A stretch of DNA of 64,000 nt from contig JAEZYD010000025.1 of the NCBI GenBank assembly GCA_023419375.1, forward strand, positions 1 to 64,000, read 5' to 3'. A program made the translations under genes and the position numbers. The notes below the pieces were generated by a model. That model ran no database searches, had not been told where the DNA came from, and worked only from the letters and a program-made list of their open reading frames with translations. The stretch comes from Pseudomonadota bacterium. GTDB taxonomy: Bacteria > Desulfobacterota > Desulfovibrionia > Desulfovibrionales > Desulfovibrionaceae. Below, in pieces: positions 1-7,650 of the stretch. The stretch's first letter is position 1, and each line of letters begins with the position of its first letter.

Positions 1-64
1 CGCCAGCCTCGGCTTGCCGCAAGATCTCAATAATCTGCTCTTCGGTGAATCTGCTACGTTTCAT
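1..64 (-). CDS. IS3-family transposase OrfA, N-terminal fragment (runs off window)
   Basis: The 21 visible codons start MKRSRFTEEQIIEILRQAEA, which matches the start of the helix-turn-helix OrfA (Tnp_1 type) of IS3-family transposases. OrfA binds the element ends and is normally followed by OrfB, the DDE catalytic subunit, through a -1 frameshift. The start ATG is at 62-64 with an AGGAGCAC-type ribosome site just upstream. Truncation is only by the window edge. Confidence 0.7.
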   Translation of the reverse strand, partial: MKRSRFTEEQIIEILRQAEAG

Positions 65-126
65 TCTTGTGCTCCTATGTCAGGAACACTAACTTTTCAA
101 TGGCATACTTTTCGGGGGGAGGGTCA
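1..126 (-). mobile_element. IS3-family insertion sequence, left end (partial)
   Basis: Only one end of the element is inside the window. Reading on the minus strand from about 126, the sequence begins TGACCCTCCCCCC, a TG-starting, C-rich terminus like those of IS3-family elements. About 60 bp further in lies the start of a transposase OrfA. The rest of the element and its other terminal repeat are beyond base 1, so the copy cannot be judged intact or broken and no target duplication can be checked. Confidence 0.6.
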
Positions 127-435
127 ACAGAGCTAGAGGCCAAAGGCAAAACTACACTTGTGAGCAACGACAAGTTGGCTTTGCCGGAAGGGAACAAAAT
201 TTAATTCACCTATCATATTGATGGGGCAGGCAGGTATTCCAAAATCGAATGCTCCATCTAGGTGTAAATCAAGCCCATGGTTCTGCCCACCCAGCGCAAC
301 GGAGAAAGAGTACTACCCATCACCTTGATTCCTCCCTGGTTGCTCATGGATGCACCATAGATTATCTTTATTGCATAATTTGCAATAAATCGTTTGCAAA
401 GTTCATTCTGATCACCGCAAGCAACAAGGGAAAGT
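65..435. other. Gene-free stretch between IS end and WYL regulator
   Basis: No credible gene. Base 65 to about 126 is the IS end. From 130 to 204 a short open frame ends in TAA and could be the 3' remnant of a gene cut by the IS, but it is too short to assign. Opposed frames at about 249-455 have no recognisable content. The segment just before 436 is AT-rich and probably holds the promoter of the WYL regulator. Confidence 0.4.
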
Positions 436-1446
436 ATGCCCTCTAAGACAAACAACAGGACATCTGCGGAAAAAATGCTTGATTTGTATTCATTGCTTGC
501 ACTTTCATCTCGAGAATGGTCATTGACGGAACTTGCGAATCACTTGCAGTGCTCCAAGTCGACCACCCTTCGACTTTTGACTAAGATTGAGTGTTTTGAA
601 GGAATCCGTCTTATAAGCCGCTTCCGCAGCGCTGTCGGCAGGCCAGAAAAATGTTATATGCTTGAAAGAATACTGCGTGATGAAGAAAAATCCCATTACA
701 ATGTAAGTGCAGAAGAAATGCGAATCCTACACCTGTGCCGCGATATTGCACTGCCCTTGCTGCCCGAGAATGTACAGAAAACGATGGATGCGACCCTGCG
801 GCGCACTTCAGTGCTTGTGCCATCTGAGGACACCTGGAAGGAGCCGCAATATCCGCTGCTCCGCATGGCCATGCTGGGTACTATTGATTACGACCCATTC
901 CAGATTATTTTGCAAACGCTTCTAAAGGCAATAAGCAAAAAACAAATTTGCCAAATAGCCTATAAGGCACAAGACAAGCCTTCACGTATTCATGAAATGG
1001 CAGTTGTGGGTCTTTATGGGAGCCGACAAGCTTTGTATGCAAAAGGATGGAGCGTACAAAATAAAGGCAAGGCAGTGCCATTGCATCCACTTTTTTTGGC
1101 TGTGCATCGGATGGAAGAAATCATCCTCACACGCCGGACGCACCAAATACCGTTAACCCACGATGATAAGCAGCACTTTGGACTTATCGAAGACACCCCT
1201 TTTACCGTCAAGGTGTTCTTTGTCAGTGAACTCGAAACATATATTCGTGAGCGCCGCTTCAGCACAGAGCAGCTAATTGAGAAGGTAGAAGGCGGCATCG
1301 AACTTACCTTCACGGCGCACAGCGACATGGAGGTGATGGCTTGGATATTGGGCTTCGGGAGTAAGGCCAAAACAATAGAGCCCGCATGGCTGGTGCAGCG
1401 CATGCGGGCGGAACTGGCTAAGATGGGTAGTCTTTATCGCGGTTAA
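436..1446 (+). CDS. WYL-domain helix-turn-helix transcriptional regulator
   Basis: Predicted DNA-binding regulator of 336 aa. The N-terminal 70 residues form a winged helix-turn-helix of the DeoR/YafY kind (SLTELANHLQCSKSTTLRLL). The middle, about residues 165-240, matches a WYL ligand-sensing domain (a strand like ICQIAYKAQ, then LYGSRQALYAKGW), and the C-terminal 80 residues fit the WCX extension. WYL proteins often control phage-defence genes and sense nucleic-acid or nucleotide signals. Its stop codon overlaps the stop of the convergent 220-aa gene by 3 bp, so it is tail-to-tail with the nuclease operon. The ligand and targets are unknown. Confidence 0.75.
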   Translation: MPSKTNNRTSAEKMLDLYSLLALSSREWSLTELANHLQCSKSTTLRLLTKIECFEGIRLISRFRSAVGRPEKCYMLERILRDEEKSHYNVSAEEMRILHLCRDIALPLLPENVQKTMDATLRRTSVLVPSEDTWKEPQYPLLRMAMLGTIDYDPFQIILQTLLKAISKKQICQIAYKAQDKPSRIHEMAVVGLYGSRQALYAKGWSVQNKGKAVPLHPLFLAVHRMEEIILTRRTHQIPLTHDDKQHFGLIEDTPFTVKVFFVSELETYIRERRFSTEQLIEKVEGGIELTFTAHSDMEVMAWILGFGSKAKTIEPAWLVQRMRAELAKMGSLYRG

Positions 1447-2105
1447 GAATTGTCTCCAGCGCTTGCAAGATACTCTTTGATAGCCTGTACAACCTGACCA
1501 GCCTTTTCTACAAGCTCGGAAATATCTAGGGAGTTTTTCCCTTCCAAAATGGGACAGATTGCTTTGTCCAAGTAATACTCAGTTTTGTCCGCCTCATTTT
1601 GAACCCAGGATTTATCCAACATTAAATCGCTCACCCCTTCTAGCCCACCCCCTTCAACAACGTTGTATAGGTAAACACAAATACAAAGCTTGAAAACATT
1701 ATCAATATTATCAAGATAGCAACCTACACATAGTTGCACACGTTCATCGTCTTTTGAATAAAAGTGCCAATACAAATCATGATACTTACTATCCCAAACA
1801 AAGTCAGGACAGAAGAGCTCTCCTACTCCTTTCGCACTCAAATCTTTAACTTTTTGTGGAAAAAAGGCCTCTTCCAATGCTGGCAACCATACTTTCTGAA
1901 AAACATCGCCCATGAATTGGAATAAATCCATTTTACAAAATGTAACATTTCGTTTTGCCTGATAGAATTGCAACACTTCATCAAATTCAAATGGTGGAGG
2001 AGGAACACTGCTTTTGTCAAACTCCATAAGTCTAGTTCGATTGTTGCCAGAAAAAAAGAAATGCACGCTCTCAGGAATCTCAATTAGTTTTTCAACGGCA
2101 CACAT
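1443..2105 (-). CDS. Hypothetical protein, second gene of the nuclease operon
   Basis: I do not recognise this 220-aa protein. It is acidic, soluble-looking and rich in aromatic residues, with a Cys-rich hydrophobic stretch (LCVGCYLDN, LCICVYLYN) around residues 125-150 and a helical C-terminus. No signal peptide or membrane helix is convincing. Its ATG overlaps the stop of the upstream nuclease gene in a TAATG arrangement with a GGAGGCG ribosome site inside that gene, so translation is probably coupled and the two proteins may act together. A role as inhibitor, target sensor or partner of the nuclease is inference. Confidence 0.55.
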   Translation of the reverse strand: MCAVEKLIEIPESVHFFFSGNNRTRLMEFDKSSVPPPPFEFDEVLQFYQAKRNVTFCKMDLFQFMGDVFQKVWLPALEEAFFPQKVKDLSAKGVGELFCPDFVWDSKYHDLYWHFYSKDDERVQLCVGCYLDNIDNVFKLCICVYLYNVVEGGGLEGVSDLMLDKSWVQNEADKTEYYLDKAICPILEGKNSLDISELVEKAGQVVQAIKEYLASAGDNS

Positions 2106-2986
2106 TAGACGCCTCCATACACTTTATTAAATATACTGCGCCGCACTGATGCTCCCGTGCTATCAGGAATATTTGTGATATATTCTTTCTGCAAATTCTT
2201 TTCCCATCGCCTCAGTAAATCTTGCCAATACACGACACGCCAGGCGTTGCAGTCCCGCTTAAAACAACTTTTATCACTGACCTCTTGTTCGCTAGAAGCG
2301 TGCTGTATGACAAAAAAGTAGCCAATGGCATTAGAAAAATCGTCACCATTTCTCTTTTCGAGGCGAATTTGGGCTTGCTCCTCATAAGCATCAAATGGGT
2401 TCTCGGCGCTAGCGCCAAATTTTACTTCTAACACTACAACTCTCGCAGCGCTGCCTTTTCCCCATTCAAAAAGAATATCAATCCTTTTTTTGCCTTTTGC
2501 CAAATCTTCTGCCCGGACTATGACATCATCATGTTTGGGCAAAAATCTTTCTACGTTATGGTTGTCGCTCAACGAGCCGCTTGCCTCACAGAGGGCACGC
2601 AGAAAAGCACGAATGCTCAAGTTGTCACCTTGCAATGTCGCTACAATCAACTTTGTAATATCAGCTTCTCGCAACTGCCTATGCCAAAAAATTGGTGGAT
2701 TGCGCAGGGCATGACCGGGCCAATCTTGTCCCCAGATCAAATTTAAATCACTACTGTTCAAGCTTGCACCAAAGCCATACGAATCAAAACAGCTTTCTTT
2801 GCATATAAGGCGCGTAATATTACGAGTTTCTTCTACAGAAGCTGCGGCAAATCGCCCATCAATAAAGCTCAGGAGAGATTCATTATAGAAAAAATTCCCG
2901 GGTACTGGCTGCAAAGTCTGTGACGCAATACGCAGCATTTGTTCTTTAAATGCAACTGAAGAAGACTGTTTAAGATTTTTTTGCAT
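2105..2986 (-). CDS. PD-(D/E)XK nuclease-fold protein
   Basis: Predicted nuclease of 293 aa. The C-terminal half carries the PD-(D/E)XK signature in order: a helix with an acidic residue (READITKLI), an Asp in RIDILFEW, the E-x-K of VVLEVKFGA, and a Gln in EEQAQIRL. These are the metal-binding and catalytic residues of the PDDEXK_4-like group. The start is placed at ATG 2986, preceded by GGAG; a TTG four codons upstream is possible. It is the first gene of a two-gene operon with the unknown 220-aa protein, convergent with a WYL regulator and close to an IS end. A defence role is inferred from this context. Confidence 0.7.
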   Translation of the reverse strand: MQKNLKQSSSVAFKEQMLRIASQTLQPVPGNFFYNESLLSFIDGRFAAASVEETRNITRLICKESCFDSYGFGASLNSSDLNLIWGQDWPGHALRNPPIFWHRQLREADITKLIVATLQGDNLSIRAFLRALCEASGSLSDNHNVERFLPKHDDVIVRAEDLAKGKKRIDILFEWGKGSAARVVVLEVKFGASAENPFDAYEEQAQIRLEKRNGDDFSNAIGYFFVIQHASSEQEVSDKSCFKRDCNAWRVVYWQDLLRRWEKNLQKEYITNIPDSTGASVRRSIFNKVYGGV

Positions 2987-3110
2987 CGCAAACTCCAATA
3001 AAACTCGACCTCAAAAAACCATATCATGGGCTAATCTGAAACTATCACTCATTAGACTCAATAGGTATTCTTGACTAAACCCTGCCTTACTATCGAAATC
3101 AGCTCTGCAT

Positions 3111-3635
3111 TCATCTTGGGATCACATGAACTTGCACTACTGTGCGCGATTTTGTGTCGTACAGGCAGGAATACTCCATGGGGACCATAACGCCAAAAGC
3201 ATTTTTGAACAATAAGGCCTTTATATTCGTGCTACCTTTCAGCAATACGGAGTTTTCATAACTTGCCATGTGTTCGACGTATGGAAAACGAGGGATAAAT
3301 TCCAATGCTCGTGTCTCCCATTCAAAGCCATAGAGAGCCTGATCTTCAATTGCACTCGAACATTTTGGTACGGCATCCCGTCGCAGAGAAGCTGCCCGAT
3401 CCTGAGCGGTCGGCTCCTGAAAATAGCTCCAACCCATCCCCAGAATAAATATGACCAACAAAGCCCAGCGATTCCTCTTTGCTTCAATCCGTTTTTTCTC
3501 GATTTCAACACGCTGGTTTTCCCGAACCTGTGTCCGGAGAGCATCGTCAACCGGCAGCCCGCAATGAGGGCAATTATGAGCTTCAATTGCGATTTTTTTA
3601 TGGCACGCCGGACATGACATGATATCCTGTTGCAT
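3111..3635 (-). CDS. Zinc-ribbon single-pass membrane protein, function unknown
   Basis: A 174-aa protein with an N-terminal zinc ribbon (Cys8-x2-Cys11 and CPHCG at Cys22/Cys25), a charged linker rich in Glu, Lys and Arg (residues 35-55), one transmembrane helix at about 57-72 (WALLVIFILGMGWSYF) and a 100-residue extracytoplasmic domain with two further cysteines. No signal peptide; the ribbon would be cytoplasmic. I cannot assign a function. An internal Met6 is an alternative start. It is monocistronic as far as visible. Confidence 0.55.
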   Translation of the reverse strand: MQQDIMSCPACHKKIAIEAHNCPHCGLPVDDALRTQVRENQRVEIEKKRIEAKRNRWALLVIFILGMGWSYFQEPTAQDRAASLRRDAVPKCSSAIEDQALYGFEWETRALEFIPRFPYVEHMASYENSVLLKGSTNIKALLFKNAFGVMVPMEYSCLYDTKSRTVVQVHVIPR

Positions 3636-3907
3636 TTTTTTGCTCCCAGCTAAAAAATCGAGTTTCCTTCTCTCGTTGGGATTAATGTAGCGGAAGTTAA
3701 TTCCAAAAGATGAAATTAATAATCAGCTTTTGATCTCGCCGTGCCACACGAGCTCGCCTAAGCGAATCTCACCCAAGTGGGGTCAAGCATGGGGTCAAAG
3801 TGCGGGGGCATAGACAAAATCACTGAAAAATTTTATCAACAATATCAGGTTGTTTTGGACTCGATGGTGTCGCGGTGCCTATTCTCCCCTTCACCATAAG
3901 AAGATAA

Positions 3908-3941
3908 GGGATTACAGCAGCTTGTTGTAATCCCCTTTTTT
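3908..3941 (+). terminator. Rho-independent terminator without an obvious gene
   Basis: Stem GGGATTACA (3908-3916) pairs with TGTAATCCC (3926-3934) across a 9-nt loop and is followed by a T tract at 3936-3941. The T run is on the plus strand, yet no plus-strand gene lies upstream for 2 kb, suggesting an unrecognised small RNA or a decayed gene. Confidence 0.6.
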
Positions 3942-4288
3942 GTTTGCCAATGCCTTGAAATACTCCCCTGCGGCCTTCCCCCCAAAGTCAGATATCCCTT
4001 CCCAAAAGGGTCACAAATGGGTAACATTCCTAACAATTTTGGCACAATACGGCTGTAGCTGAATAGTTCTGATGCCCACGATCGCACCAACTAGTCGAAG
4101 TCTTGCACAGATTAAAAAATTGTTTGAGAACTGATTTGGATCTCTTTGCCCCGAATGCCCCTCCCAGGAACCAGGGCAAGCATGGCGGCAAGATACAGCA
4201 AGCTGGCACCAGAATAATTCCCCGTGCCGAATGCAAGCAGAACCCAAAGGGGACAACCACTGGTATACACAGCCAGATAAAGGGCCAA

Positions 4289-4305
4289 TGTCAAACTCAT
4301 TGACA
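4289..4305. promoter_or_regulatory. Dyad upstream of ygeV
   Basis: TGTCAA (4289-4294) and TTGACA (4300-4305) form a perfect 6-bp inverted repeat spaced by 5 bp, about 75 bp before the ygeV start. It could be an operator or contain a -35 element. No matching -10 with ideal spacing is obvious, so this is only suggestive. Confidence 0.3.
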
Positions 4306-4380
4306 CTTCAACTGTATTAAAGGCAATCTTCCTAATAGCGACAGTCTATCAGATGCAACCTTTCATAAGGCCATACGCAT

Positions 4381-6159
4381 ATGCTTTCCGATCTTCAGCC
4401 TTCAGTGCAATCATACGCTGACGTCATTTCCAAAGTTACAGGAATTGACGTGGAAATTATGGACAGCAGCATGGTCCGCGTTGCCGGAACCGGCATCTAT
4501 GCCGACAAGGTGGGCGAGAGCCTTGCACAGGCGGGAGAAGTGTACAAGGAGGTCATGCGGAGCCGCCAAACAGTGTTGGTCAAATCCCCACGACACCATG
4601 AAATCTGCACCAATTGCCATAATCAGGACAATTGCCGCGAGCGTTTCTCTCTGGCGACCCCCATTGCCGATGCCGCAACGCTGCACGGCGTCATTGGCCT
4701 TGTCTGCTTTAATGATGAAGACCGTGCCCGCGTGCTGGCCTCGCTGGACAGCTATTCAGCCTTCATTTCCTTTCTGGCCGACGGTCTGGCCCTGAAAATA
4801 GGCGAAAAAACACTCCTCAGCCAAACCACTCGCATGCTCGACCTCATGCTTCAGGCCGTGGACATTCCGGGCCTGGGGCTTATTCTGTTCAATCGGGACG
4901 GCAGCCAGCTCTACGCCAACACCCCAGCCCGCGAGTTTTTTGGCGAAACGCAAGGCAGAAGCTTGCAGTCCAGCGATATCCAGCCCTGCGGCAGCACCGT
5001 ATACGGCTATGAAGAATTTGAAGTCAAAGCGCCGGATGGGGCCGTGCACACCCTGCCGGGCCGCATGGTGCATCTGGATTGTGGACAGCACTACTCGGCC
5101 GACATGTTCGCCTTTGAGCTGCCCAAGAGGCTGGCGCGTCTGGCTGGCGACGTAAACTCCCACAGCGCAGCCTCGGGCTTTGATTCCATCATCGGCAGTT
5201 CCGGTCCTCTTGAGAGCCTGAAAACCAAGGCCATGCAGATTGCGGATTCCGGTTCAACCGTGCTGATCACCGGCGAATCCGGCACTGGCAAAGAACTTCT
5301 GGCCAGGGCCATACACAATGCCGGGCCGCGCAAAAATGCGCCCTTCATTGCCATCAACTGTGGCGGCATTCCTGATACGCTGCTTGAGAGCGAGCTCTTC
5401 GGCTATGTCAGCGGCGCATTTACAGGTGCATCAAGCAAGGGTCGCATGGGGAAATTTGAGCTGGCCGAAGGCGGGGTTATTTTTCTGGACGAGATATCAG
5501 CCATGCCGCTTTACGTGCAGGTTAAACTGCTGCGCGTTCTTCAGGAGCGTGTTGTTATCCGCCTTGGCTCCAACAGGCTCATCTCCGTCAACGTGCGCGT
5601 TATCGCCGCCAGCAACGAAGATCTGCGCGACTGCATTGCGCGCAATGCCTTCCGCGAAGACCTTTTCTATCGCCTCAACGTCATCCCCCTCGACATGCCG
5701 CCATTGCGGCAGCGTGTGGGTGATGTGCCCATTCTTGCCAACTTTTTTCTGGATAAATACTGTGCCCTGTTCCAAAAGCGCCGCCCCAGGCTGAGATCAT
5801 CGGTGCAGCATCTGCTTGAGCAGTATCCCTGGCCGGGCAACGTGCGCGAGCTGGAACATGTGGTGGAATACGCCGTCAACATGATGCCAGAAGACGGAAC
5901 CATCGACATTGATTGTCTGCCGGCAAAACTGCTGGACGACGTGCGCCGCCTTAAAACACCAGCCCCCCCTGCAGTGGAAGAACAGCCCAACACGCCAGAT
6001 ACGCAGCAGATTATCCCCCTGGTGCAGATGGAAGAACAGGCCATTCGTGCGGCATTGAATATTTTTGGCGTCAGCACAGCGGGCAAAAAAAAGGCAGCCC
6101 ATGCATTGGGATTGAGCCTGGCAACCTTCTATCGCAAGCTCCAATCTTTCTCAATTTAA
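4381..6159 (+). CDS. ygeV: Sigma-54-dependent activator of the purine cluster (YgeV-like)
   Basis: An enhancer-binding protein of 592 aa, matching the length I recall for E. coli YgeV. The N-terminal sensor (1-150) has a cysteine cluster CTNCHNQDNC (Cys76, Cys79, Cys85) that may bind metal or an Fe-S centre; a PAS-like segment follows (150-250). The AAA+ domain has Walker A GESGTGKE (298-305), the sigma-54 contact loop GAFTGA (345-350) and Walker B DEIS near 375. The C-terminal Fis-type helix-turn-helix is at about 568-590. It is the first gene of the purine cluster, co-directional with ygeX and separated from it by a terminator, UAS-like dyads and a -24/-12 promoter. It probably senses a purine such as urate; the ligand is inferred. 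Confidence 0.85.
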   Translation: MLSDLQPSVQSYADVISKVTGIDVEIMDSSMVRVAGTGIYADKVGESLAQAGEVYKEVMRSRQTVLVKSPRHHEICTNCHNQDNCRERFSLATPIADAATLHGVIGLVCFNDEDRARVLASLDSYSAFISFLADGLALKIGEKTLLSQTTRMLDLMLQAVDIPGLGLILFNRDGSQLYANTPAREFFGETQGRSLQSSDIQPCGSTVYGYEEFEVKAPDGAVHTLPGRMVHLDCGQHYSADMFAFELPKRLARLAGDVNSHSAASGFDSIIGSSGPLESLKTKAMQIADSGSTVLITGESGTGKELLARAIHNAGPRKNAPFIAINCGGIPDTLLESELFGYVSGAFTGASSKGRMGKFELAEGGVIFLDEISAMPLYVQVKLLRVLQERVVIRLGSNRLISVNVRVIAASNEDLRDCIARNAFREDLFYRLNVIPLDMPPLRQRVGDVPILANFFLDKYCALFQKRRPRLRSSVQHLLEQYPWPGNVRELEHVVEYAVNMMPEDGTIDIDCLPAKLLDDVRRLKTPAPPAVEEQPNTPDTQQIIPLVQMEEQAIRAALNIFGVSTAGKKKAAHALGLSLATFYRKLQSFSI

Positions 6160-6212
6160 GAAATTTCCATGCGAGACGGCTTCTCAAGATGAGAATTTTC
6201 TCATTTTGAGAA
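6148..6212. promoter_or_regulatory. Three tandem TTCTCA-N3-TGAGAA dyads, candidate YgeV enhancer
   Basis: Two perfect copies of TTCTCA-N3-TGAGAA lie at 6181-6195 and 6198-6212, 2 bp apart. A third copy with one mismatch (TTCTCA-ATT-TAAGAA) lies at 6148-6162, over the ygeV stop codon. They sit roughly 80-170 bp upstream of the -24/-12 promoter, the normal place for sigma-54 enhancer sites. Binding by YgeV is inference. Confidence 0.6.
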
Positions 6213-6226
6213 GCCGTCTTTTTTTA
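6174..6226 (+). terminator. Terminator after ygeV
   Basis: AGACGGCTTCTCAA (6174-6187) pairs with TTGAGAAGCCGTCT (6206-6219); the inner TGAGAA/TTCTCA segments can pair too. A run of seven T follows. The stem overlaps two of the putative activator-binding dyads. Confidence 0.8.
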
Positions 6227-6290
6227 TTCCCTTCCCCCCACACTTCTCCACCACACAGTCATAATTGACATTTTTTTCACGTGTATGGTT

Positions 6291-6305
6291 TGGCCCTCTT
6301 TTTGC
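6291..6305 (+). promoter_or_regulatory. Sigma-54 (-24/-12) promoter of the ygeX operon
   Basis: TGGCCC-N5-TTGC places GG at 6292-6293 and GC at 6304-6305 with exactly 10 bp between, the diagnostic RpoN spacing. Transcription would start near 6317, giving a leader of about 50 nt before the ygeX ATG at 6366. It is paired with the upstream dyads and the sigma-54 activator gene. Confidence 0.75.
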
Positions 6306-6365
6306 CTAAAGAGTGATGAAAGGCTTCGGCCGCACCTTACTGAAATCGTTACACGCGAGGGCAAC

Positions 6366-7583
6366 ATGTCTATCAGGATGCACCTGAATTCTTGCAAAAA
6401 AAATCCCGGCACGGGCACCGACCTTTCGACATTATCTCCCTCGGTTGCCAAAAACGTGCGCACCTTCCACGCCACCTTCAAGGAATACGAACCCACGCCG
6501 CTGAATCGGCTGCCGGGGCTGGCCGCCGAGCTTGGGGTAAAAAATGTATTCGTCAAGGACGAATCCAAACGCTTTGGGCTTAACGCCTTCAAGGTGCTTG
6601 GCGGCTCTTACGCCATGGGGCGCTACATTGCGGACAAAATAAACTTGCCGCTGCAAAATCTCACGCGCGCCAACCTTGATGCACCCGAAGCAAAGGCCAA
6701 GGCTGGCGACATCACCTTCATCACCACCACAGACGGCAACCACGGGCGCGGCCTCGCCTGGACAGCCCGCGAACTGGGCTACAAGTGCATTGTCTTCATG
6801 CCCAAGGGATCGGAAGAAATCCGCAAGAACAATATCCTGGCTGAGGGCGCACAGTGCACCGTGACCGACCTCAACTACGACGAGGCCGTGCGCATGAGCT
6901 GGGGCCTTGCCCAGGAAAACGGCTATGTGATGGTGCAGGACACCGCCTGGGAGGGCTACGAAGAAATCCCCACCTGGATCATGCAGGGCTACATGACTCT
7001 GGCTACAGAGGCTCTTGAGCAGCTCAAGGCCATGGATGCCATGCCCACGCACTGTTTCCTCCAGGCGGGCGTCGGCTCCTTTGCCGGTGCGGTTGTGGGC
7101 AGTCTTGTTGCCGCCCTGGGCGAAAAAGCCCCCAAGTTCATCATTGTGGAGCCGCACACGGCCAACTGCATCTACAAGTCGGCCGTGGCAGGCGATGGCA
7201 AACCCCATACCGTGGGGGGCGACCTGCAAACCCTGATGGCTGGCCTTGCCTGCGGCGAGCCCAACACCATCAGCTGGGAAATTCTGCGCGACTACTCCAC
7301 CGCCTACATTTCCTGCCCCGACTATGTGGCGGCTAACGGCATGCGCATTCTTGCCGCACCGCTGCGCGGCGACGCCCCCATTGTCTCCGGCGAATCCGGC
7401 GCTGTGACCACGGGTATTGTGCAGTGGCTCATGAAGCACCCGGCAGCTGAAGCCCAGCGCACGGCCCTTGGGCTTGGCGAAGATTCTTCGGTGCTGCTCA
7501 TCAGCACCGAGGGCAATACCGCGCCTGAAGTTTACAAAAATGTTGTCTGGCTCGGGGCGCACCCCGACCTTGATCCGGCTTAA
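6366..7583 (+). CDS. ygeX: Diaminopropionate ammonia-lyase
   Basis: A PLP enzyme of 405 aa that converts 2,3-diaminopropionate to pyruvate and two ammonia, passing through the reactive enamine 2-aminoacrylate. The fold-type II signature ESKRFGLNAFKVLGG contains the PLP lysine (Lys76), and the substrate/phosphate loops TTDGNHGRG and AGVGSFAGA follow; length agrees with E. coli YgeX. The start is set at ATG 6366 after a GAGG ribosome site; an in-frame start at 6285 would lie upstream of the promoter. It is the first gene of the sigma-54-driven purine operon and yields its pyruvate. Confidence 0.9.
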   Translation: MSIRMHLNSCKKNPGTGTDLSTLSPSVAKNVRTFHATFKEYEPTPLNRLPGLAAELGVKNVFVKDESKRFGLNAFKVLGGSYAMGRYIADKINLPLQNLTRANLDAPEAKAKAGDITFITTTDGNHGRGLAWTARELGYKCIVFMPKGSEEIRKNNILAEGAQCTVTDLNYDEAVRMSWGLAQENGYVMVQDTAWEGYEEIPTWIMQGYMTLATEALEQLKAMDAMPTHCFLQAGVGSFAGAVVGSLVAALGEKAPKFIIVEPHTANCIYKSAVAGDGKPHTVGGDLQTLMAGLACGEPNTISWEILRDYSTAYISCPDYVAANGMRILAAPLRGDAPIVSGESGAVTTGIVQWLMKHPAAEAQRTALGLGEDSSVLLISTEGNTAPEVYKNVVWLGAHPDLDPA

Positions 7584-7650
7584 CGCAGCGATGGCGCAAG
7601 CCTTGCGCAGGACTCAGGACAAAATCTGCTTTCATCTAAGGAGAAAACCA

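Larger units (their letters stand above)
3636..4380. other. Gene-free region with repeated GGGGTCAA motif and orphan terminator
   Basis: About 745 bp without a credible gene. It holds two copies of GGGGTCAA (near 3780 and 3793), a T/C-rich segment ending TTCACCA near 3895, and then a strong hairpin-plus-T terminator (listed separately). This layout resembles the scar of an integrated element beside an RNA gene, but no tRNA or tmRNA could be folded. The right part contains the upstream region of ygeV. Short open frames here lack ribosome sites and family resemblance. Confidence 0.4.

Noticed and set aside
3724..3739. 16-bp direct match CAGCTTTTGATCTCGC also at 32594-32609
   Set aside because: A single exact 16-mer shared in 64 kb is close to chance expectation, and the flanks do not match.
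3860..3900. Possible tRNA or tmRNA 3' end (segment ending TTCACCA)
   Set aside because: No T-loop GTTCGAxTC and no cloverleaf could be folded, so no RNA gene is called.
6432..7562. Long minus-strand open frame (376 codons) inside ygeX
   Set aside because: High-GC coding DNA makes long antisense frames; composition is Gly/His/Val-rich without motifs, while the plus-strand frame is a clear PLP enzyme.
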